From: Calycina herbarum | Lineage: Eukaryota; Ascomycota; Leotiomycetes; Helotiales; Pezizellaceae | Direction of reading: 5' to 3' | Length of the DNA stretch: 64,000 bases | Assembly: GCA_001414485.1 (NCBI GenBank) | Contig: LLEY01000125.1 | Location: 1 to 64,000 of the forward strand | Shown here: one piece after another, positions 57,663 through 64,000 of the stretch | Layout: each line of letters starts with the position of its first letter | How positions within the stretch are numbered: position 1 is the stretch's first letter | Notes under the pieces: generated by a model | What the model saw: the letters and a program-made list of their open reading frames with translations, nothing else | Database searches by the model: none | What the model was told of the DNA's origin: nothing | Translations under genes and position numbers: made by a program

Positions 57663-59475
57663 TCAATTATTCCTCTCTTGTATAATGATCTTTGCGCTCG
57701 GGCTTGGAACACTCACGTCCCTAAATTCGAAGTTTAACCTATCCTTGCTTTCCAGCTCGCAATCAAAGTTCATAATGAAGTAAATCGCAATCAGCTTCGC
57801 AACATTTGTGACGTGAAATCTACCTGGGCTAAATAAAAAACAAGAACTATCAGTGACATGAACTCCTTAAACCTTGCTATATGATAACTTACCAGGCAAG
57901 CTTTGAATTCCCCCAAAATGGCCATTCAACTCCCATGTCAGTTGCCGATTTTCCTGTGCCGTTGAATCGAGATGGGTCAAATTTTCCGGGGTTGGGGTAA
58001 ATTGATTCATCTCGCATAGCGCTGTATTGATAAAACTCTACAATTTCACCGCTTGGTACTGTGTAACCGTCATGGAATGTATATGGTTTTAACGGAACAC
58101 GGTGAATCACTGTCGAAAGAAAACAGTGAGTGCGTATGGACTCCACCAAGAAGCTTTCTAAAAGCGGGAGTTTGGCCATATCCGGTAAAGGATCGTCCAG
58201 TACACCCTTGACCTCCTCTCGGAGGGCGGGTAGATACTCTTGGTGAGTATATATGTCTTGAAGAAGATGGGTGGCTATCTGTTGTAGCGGAATTTTTAGC
58301 AAGGAGACTACAAAAGAGAAGTGATGAGTTTCGGTACTTACAATTGGCGTAGCCGTTGTCGAAGAAACAAACGTGGTATTCATATCCAAGCTTATCCTTC
58401 CAGCCATAGATTCCTCAGGGAGGTTTCTAACGAGTGCTTCCACGATTGAACGCTGGATTTCGTGTAAGTCTAGTAGTCTCGTACGAAAAGGGTTGGGTAT
58501 TCTCACAGGCTTTTTATGTTCATTTTCTGGGGAGAAAACTTTGTTGTCGTGATGTCGCTGTATTTCGCTCGCGATTGTACCGCGTACATATTTTTGATTC
58601 AGGTTACGACCTCTGATGAGATAGGCGAGGGCACTTCGCAAAAAAATTAATTTGAAGCTTTCTGGGTATTTTGAAGTTACACGTACGGAACAAGAAACCC
58701 TGGAAAGCTCTTCGCTGCTTCGGACACCAGAGTCACTTCGTCAATGTATTTCAAGCCTCGGTCTACAAAAACTGGATTGTTTGCTAACACCAAGGTTAGA
58801 GAATCTATACATCCAAGTTCACGAGCAGGTATTTCGAACCAATTTCTTCCCCAAACATCGTATGAATGTTCATTCGCGATGCAAAATGCTTGACCGTGTC
58901 CCATAGGGATATTGTGCTCGTGCCTGCCAAAATATTAGCCGTGTATCATTGCCCTAGGAAGGGGGAAGGCGCATACCATCTGGTCGAGCGTTCAACTCAA
59001 TTGCAGCATTTAATTCCTCCCTCATAATCTCAACAAAACGTTTCTTTAGCTCAGGAAACTGGTTGGTGAGGGTTCTGATAGCGCGCACAACCGGCATGCC
59101 ATCATCCTCTCTTCTATCTGGCCAAACATATCCGAATGTATGCAGCGGTTGGAAGTGCTGCTTTGACCAAGCATGACTGGAGAGATGGTTTAAGCTCGCG
59201 TTATTAAGATCGTTCCAATGCTCTTTACTGGAAACCAAGTGAAGACGATTTCCCGGAATCAGGAGTGAGAATGGCGACCCCTTGTGCTACAAAAGAGTAA
59301 GCTGATATATCTAGTAATGAAATTGTATCCGGGAGCTCACCCTTTCCGCATTTTCAATTAGCATTTGCCTTCCCTTTACGAGAAACCTCCATGACTCCGG
59401 TATACTGAACGAGAATCCATAGAGAAAGTAGACTAAACCACCCAACAGGAGGACAGCGAATGTTGCATAAAGCAT
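57663..59475 (-). CDS. Cytochrome P450 monooxygenase B (intact)
   Basis: Seven exons: 59475-59341, 59286-58977, 58923-58840, 58783-58687, 58633-58342, 58278-57893 and 57828-57663, giving 489 residues. A membrane anchor at the N-terminus (FAVLLLGGLVYFLYGFSFSI) leads to SPFSLLIPGNRLHLVSSKEH and VWPDRREDDGMPVVRAIRT. The K-helix is ESIR, the meander FDPSRFNG, the heme loop WGNSKLACPGRFHV. The glycine usually found four residues before the Cys is serine, which P450 A has as glycine. The Cys codon (residue 435) is split by the last intron, as in P450 A. It is the tandem paralogue of P450 A. Its start lies 1.3 kb from the divergent P450 C. Confidence 0.88.
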
Positions 59476-60752
59476 TTTTCATGCGAAGTAGCTTTTGGTA
59501 AAAGGCTCACAATATCGACTCAGTCCCTCTTAGCTTGGAGGGGTATCGCAAAATGGACAATGTTAGAAGAGGGAGAAAGCGCTACCGGTGTTTCGTTCGA
59601 AGGTGTCGGTCGATCATCGCCGTCTGCAGTGCTGCGCCGCGTTTTGTGTAACCAACCATCGCAGTGGTAGGTGATCAAAAGCGGCAGTAAATACAACTAA
59701 TTCGCACCTGCCTTGTCTACCTCTCGTTGTTCCGGCTTTTTAGGGTAATTCAAACAATGATTTCAAACATCTAGGGCAATTCAAAATATTAACCTAGGTG
59801 TTTTAGAACAATCAAGCTCAATTGTCCCAAAGTATTTGGTAAGAACGACGAGGCATTTACTGCCACTTTTAATGTCCACTGCGAGACGTGATGTTTATCC
59901 GGATAAGAATTATGTAGCACTAGGTGGCTAAAAACTAATCTAGAAGAAGAGATGAACCAATTATCGTCTAAAAGAAGGGATGAGATTTAAGTCACAGATA
60001 GAAGAATAATTTTTCAAGGGTATGACAGTAGCCGAGCGTGTGATGAATGCTACAGTGCAACAGGGGTTGTAATGCATGCTACGATATTGTTCTGTAAGTT
60101 CCAAGTTGTGAGATAACAGAATCTTACGACTTCGCCTGTTATCAAGAAAACTTTACAATTTGGGACACCGAAACATCAGACACAAGTCAGGGGATACGTT
60201 ACGCCGGCGCACAATAACATGCTTAGCCTCAACCTTGCTTTCAACTTGGGATCTCCCAAGATCAGCATTGGGTACCAAGACCCGGTTAATACTTCGTAAA
60301 TCTACCCTGCTTACAGCTGAAACATTTCACCTCGTTACGCACTTCTCCTCCTACAGTAATCTTACAAACTCAACGATTGCTTCAATGCAAGGCAGCCTCC
60401 GGTGATCACACATCTAATCCTCGGAGTCACATCTGCCTGAGGATGGTCACATCAAAGTGACGATCAAAATTTTCACCAGTCCAGTAATCATGATGCCCTT
60501 GATACCTGCCTTCAACGATGGTAAATTCCAGGGCATGATGGTGCCTTGTTTCCTAGCAAGTTTGAAATAGTAGCTTTGGAGTGGGTGTCGTACAACGAAG
60601 AAAATAATTCATCCAAATAATTGGCAGAGGCACAGTATGCTGATAAGTGTTTGTTTCCTTCAAAAATTGACACAGATTTTTTCAACCCGTCTTGGAATAT
60701 TCGCTTATCCCTCAGTTTACCATTATCTGGTGCTCCGAGTTGACACGAAACG
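59476..60752. promoter_or_regulatory. Divergent promoter region of P450 B and P450 C, with TIR element
   Basis: Head-to-head spacer of 1.28 kb. The TIR element at 59658-59885 is inserted about 180 bp upstream of the P450 B start. I see no gene in the rest; the plus-strand frame at 60160-60405 lacks motifs. Confidence 0.5.
59658..59885. repeat. TIR element copy 5 (GGCAGTAAATA family)
   Basis: Left end ATCGCAGTGGTAGGTGATCA then AAAGCGGCAGTAAATA; complemented right end CTCGCAGTGGACATTAAAAG then TGGCAGTAAATG. The interior has CTCGTTGTTCCGG, GGGTAATTCAAAC and CCTAGGTGTTTTAGAACA, matching copy 3 in the opposite direction. Non-coding, 228 nt. Confidence 0.72.
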
Positions 60753-62492
60753 ATGAACTCTCATGCCATATCTAGCTTTGTTGGCAAAGCAAACGTACAT
60801 TTGGGATCTATTCTCACAGTATACTTTGTCCTTCTCATAATATACCTTCTCTTCGCGCGAACCTGGAAGAGGTGGAATGAGAACTTTCGTAAGGACTCTC
60901 CTCAAAGTGGGCCTCCCATGGTCCCCTGGGGACTTCCATGTAAGTTTATGTGTCCCAAAGTATGAATTCGTTGTTGACATTATGATAAGTAATAGGTAAC
61001 CTGGTCTTCTTCTGTCAACAGTTCGTTTTATAATAACCCAAAACAGGGCATACGATATCCTTCATCCGGAACTCTGAGGCATTGTTGACTTACGGAAGGT
61101 AAGTTCTTCGAATTCAGGTTTAAATCCATCTGGCTAATAGTGTTCTAGAAGGGTTTTCGGCAACACGCGCAAGGTGTTCTCTATCAAGATAGGGGGTAAC
61201 CTGTTTTATATTCTCAGCGATCCACGACACGTTGCTACATTTTACCGAGAAACGGAGTCTCTCCCATTTGACCCTTTTCTCGAAAAGACCATCGTCGGAT
61301 TTGGAATTTCACCCGAAGGTATCCGCAAGATCTTCGACAAACCACTTTCCGGAGACCGAAAATCCATTGTTTGGAGAGCACATGACATGCAAGCAGAGCA
61401 GTGTCGGGGTCCAGCTCTACTTTCCCTAGCTTCTCATATCTCGAAATTTCTCCAGGAGAGTGTCGTTCTTAATCCCACACAAGTTCAGAAAGAAGGAGCT
61501 GGAAACTGGTCTCTCAAAGGGTGGACGACCGAGACGATCATCCACTCAATCCAGGATGTCTACTTTGGCGAGAAATTAGCAAATATTGACCCTGAGCTTC
61601 CACACATTCTGGGAGAGTTTGATGAGTTGAGCTACATGGCCTGGTACCGATATCCTTGGATATTTAAGTCCAAACTCAATCGACATGGAGATCGAATCAG
61701 ACAAAGCCTTAAGGAGTTCTTTGAGATACCGAAAGAGGAACGAAAAAGCGCAGCCTGGTTCACCCAAGGTCTGGAGGATGAATGCCGTGCGAGTAACTTC
61801 AAAGAGGCTGATCTTATCTCGCTCATGTTGTTTATGTATTGGGGGTGAGTCTGTATACATTTTCTGCACACTATTTCACGTAACTAACTAGATTTCTCAT
61901 CAGAATTACAACGAATACGTCTAAGGTGGGGTTCTGGATCTTATCTCATGCCATCTTCCGACCCGAGCTCGCCGATATCATTCGAGAGGAAACAGCACCA
62001 GCATTTCGTGCTGATGGTTCCATCGATACTGAATACTTGGTAAAGAATTGTCCTAAGTTGAACAGTATCTGGCTAGAAACCCTCCGACTTTCGGCTGCTT
62101 CCACTGCTGTTCGGTATATTGTGGAGGATACCAAGGTCGGAGGTACCGTTCTTCCCAAAGGGAATGCATTGATGTATTCAGCTCGACAGCTTCATCTTGA
62201 CAACCCTACCTTCGGAGATAATCACAACGAATTCGATCCCATGAGATTTTACAATCGGCCAAACCTCAGTAGGAACCAAAGCTATCGTCCATTCGGAGGT
62301 GGGGAGACTCTATGTCCTGGGAGACACTTAGCGAAACATGCCATTCTTACCTTCGTTGCTTTGTCCTTGCGTAGATACAACTTCTCGCTTGCTTTCCCGC
62401 AATCTTTCCCAAGATATAAGGAGTGCAAGCCGGCTATTGGAATTATCAATGGTTGTGATGATGTTATTTTCAGGGTCGAGAAAAGGGAATAA
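60753..62492 (+). CDS. Cytochrome P450 monooxygenase C (CYP7/8-like, intact)
   Basis: Four exons: 60753-60939, 61047-61098, 61149-61844 and 61904-62492, giving 507 residues. The first intron (107 nt) is longer than most here and its acceptor is my choice to keep the frame (LPW to HTISFIRN). The N-terminal anchor is LGSILTVYFVLLIIYLLFAR. Then FGNTRKVFSIKIGGNLFYIL, the I-helix region (GITTNTSKVGFWILSHA), the K-helix ETLR, the meander FDPMRF and the canonical heme loop FGGGETLCPGRHLAKH. It resembles fungal CYP7/8-type (oxysterol or prostacyclin-synthase-like) enzymes, a different subfamily from P450 A and B. It is transcribed away from P450 B. Function in the putative cluster is inferred. Confidence 0.88.
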
Positions 62493-63261
62493 ACTGCCGT
62501 TAGAGCTTTCTTCTCTCGAATTGCTCACAACTTTCAAATTTTAGCGAGAAAACGGAGATAAATTCTTTCCCTCTAATTTGCAATCTATCGTGTACTCTAT
62601 TCCTGAAAGAATGAATGCTTCCTTCTTACGGACGTCAAATGTGGCAGTTCAGGTTCCTATCTTCCCAAGTTCTCCGTAGCGATCGTTGTTCCAATCTTTT
62701 GGGATAACTTAAGGTGATTGATAAAGACTTAGAATAGTTAGATTTATTTACTCAGGTGGTTTTCAACAACAATCAAGTTAATTAGTTGTACGGGAAAGTC
62801 AGAAGAACGAGCTATTGGCTGCCGCTTTTAAGGTCCCCCTCGAGCTTGCGATTGACAACTATTCGCTTAGTGGATGTGTTGTGCATGAAAAATTTCCCCG
62901 CACGACCACCACCTTTCGTGAGCGATTCGCACACTGGCATCCTGTACTTTGTATGGATGCTTATGGTGGGAGCGGGGTGGCGTCGGGAGGCAAGTTCCAG
63001 TACCACTAGCAAGGACACAACTTATCCAAACATCACGTAATTCGCTAATGAAACAGCGCATGTAAGACTAATATATAATCCTGGAATTGTACAACCACAC
63101 CATTCCGGTTGGCCTTTCGCATCCCACGGCCTATATTTCCCTAGGTACCGGACAGTTTTTGGTCTCTAGAGATCCCTTGCATGCTTACTTTTGTCTGTCA
63201 GACTTCCTCAAAAATTTCAAGCTTTGTTAAGCCGTCTCAGGAGTGCTCAGTCAGAGGCAAC
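62493..63261. other. Intergenic with degraded TIR element copy
   Basis: Spacer between P450 C and the membrane-protein gene. It holds the weak sixth TIR copy (62630-62841). Frames on both strands at 62786-63061 overlap it and look non-coding. Confidence 0.5.
62630..62841. repeat. TIR element copy 6, degraded (GGCAGTAAATA family)
   Basis: Right end GAACGAGCTATTGGCTGCCG then CTTTTAAGGTCCCCCTCGAG; left end ACGGACGTCAAATGTGGCAG then TTCAGG. The interior has CGTTGTTCCAATCTTTTGGG and ACTTAAGG. It matches the family but has diverged further than the other copies. Confidence 0.5.
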
Positions 63262-64000
63262 ATGTCGATTCCTGGACTACCTCCTGGTACTGACCTGTTC
63301 CAACTACCTTCCAAACAACCTCCAGATGGAGTGATTCCAGAATTTCATAGGAGGTCTCCGCTTCTGGACTTCACGATTGCTGTGAGCGCCATATTTCTTC
63401 CATTGATGTATATATTCTTGGGGATACGACTTTGGATGCGAATGAAACAAAGACAAAGATGGATGCTCGATGATTGTGAGTAAAGGAAGACGGACCAGAG
63501 ACTACGATACTGACTGTTGTTTAGCCATCGTGGTTACAACAGCAATATGCTGCACAGTTTTTTCTGGCTTGATCTTAGCCAATGTCCAAAAGCTCGCCAA
63601 ACATTCCTGGGACGTTCCGCTGGGCGATGTGATTTCTGCAGAAACTCAAAAGGTGTGTGCCCCCCTTTTTATTTTGGCAGACTACTGACTTGAGGCAAGA
63701 CGATGGTTTCGCAGCATGTCTTCAACACTGTGTCATTATGGCTTGGGAAGTTCTGCATTCTGGCTATGTATTATCGCATTTTTGGTCATATACAGAAAGT
63801 CAAATGGCAACTTTACGGCGTGGCGTTGTTGACGCTACCAATCTTCGTGTCGATTATTCTGCAACCTACCTTAGTTGGACCGCCAATTGGCAAGCCGTGG
63901 GGGACCCCCAACCCGCTGGTTGAGGAGACAAAAATCCCTGGCCTTATGGTTGGAATTGACAACTTTCTTGTTGATCTTCTGATTGCTTATATACCCATTC
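63262..64000 (+). CDS. Rhodopsin-domain integral membrane protein, partial
   Basis: PTH11-like or fungal rhodopsin-domain multi-pass membrane protein. Exons 63262-63475, 63525-63652 and 63715 to the right edge (running past base 64000). The introns are 49 and 62 nt. It begins MSIPGLPPGTDLFQLPSKQP, followed by TM1 (LLDFTIAVSAIFLPLMYIFL). Later comes IVVTTAICCTVFSGLILANV, then FNTVSLWLGKFCILAMYYRI, the typical K-x-x-I-L-x-x-Y-Y-R-I-F motif of this family, and PIFVSIILQPTLVG. The C-terminal helices and cytosolic tail lie outside the window. It is a possible receptor or sensor at the cluster border. Whether it belongs to the cluster is unknown. Confidence 0.75.

Noticed and set aside
1..64000. 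CRISPR arrays, rRNA genes or bacterial operon signals
   Set aside because: No regularly spaced direct repeats, no rRNA-like sequence, and spliced eukaryotic genes throughout.

Overview
The window is nuclear DNA from a filamentous ascomycete (Pezizomycotina). Genes are split by short GT-AG introns of about 46-90 nt, often with a CTAAC/CTGAC-like branch site. The gene set fits: dynactin p150, an ATRIP/Rad26 checkpoint protein, fungal F-box and 2EXR proteins, secreted phosphatases, GH79, P450s and a fungal rhodopsin-domain membrane protein. Leotiomycetes is my best guess for the class, but that is inference.

Layout. 1-10 kb: a secreted histidine acid phosphatase and two F-box/LRR-like genes, all on the minus strand. 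10.7-14.8 kb: dynactin p150 (plus). 14.8-24 kb is a decayed zone with dispersed and inverted repeats, a broken amino-acid permease and a broken MFS transporter on either side of a 520-bp TA-flanked inverted-repeat element, a secreted SMP-30-like propeller gene with an in-frame TGA, and an FAD-linked oxidase with four in-frame stops. 24.2-26.4 kb: an unrecognised five-exon gene built from an internal tandem duplication in which the intron positions are duplicated too. 26.4-30 kb is gene-poor with a degenerate repeat. 30-48 kb is mostly housekeeping or secreted genes: an aspartic-protease-like protein with degenerate active-site motifs, CDP-diacylglycerol synthase head-to-head with Rad26/ATRIP, a frameshifted secreted protein, a microbial-type PARG, an unrecognised secreted protein, a GPI-type acid phosphatase and a 2EXR protein.

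48.8-62.5 kb looks like a specialised-metabolism cluster: a helical protein with an Asp-rich motif (possibly a non-canonical terpene cyclase), a GH79 glycosidase and three P450s. The three P450s have clean exon structures and complete key motifs. The cyclase-like gene has one in-frame TGA, and the GH79 gene has a TAA plus a one-base frameshift. The cluster therefore looks recently disabled at its first step while its oxidases remain intact. A rhodopsin-domain membrane protein runs off the right edge.

Two genome-scale patterns recur. At least six copies of a 140-265 bp non-coding element with CTCGCGATGGAC...GGCAGTAAATA ends are scattered between genes. The nonsense codons that break several otherwise intact genes can all be explained by CpA-to-TpA changes on one strand or the other, as repeat-induced point mutation would produce. 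All gene models were built by eye from frame, splice sites and motifs; none was tested by a database search.
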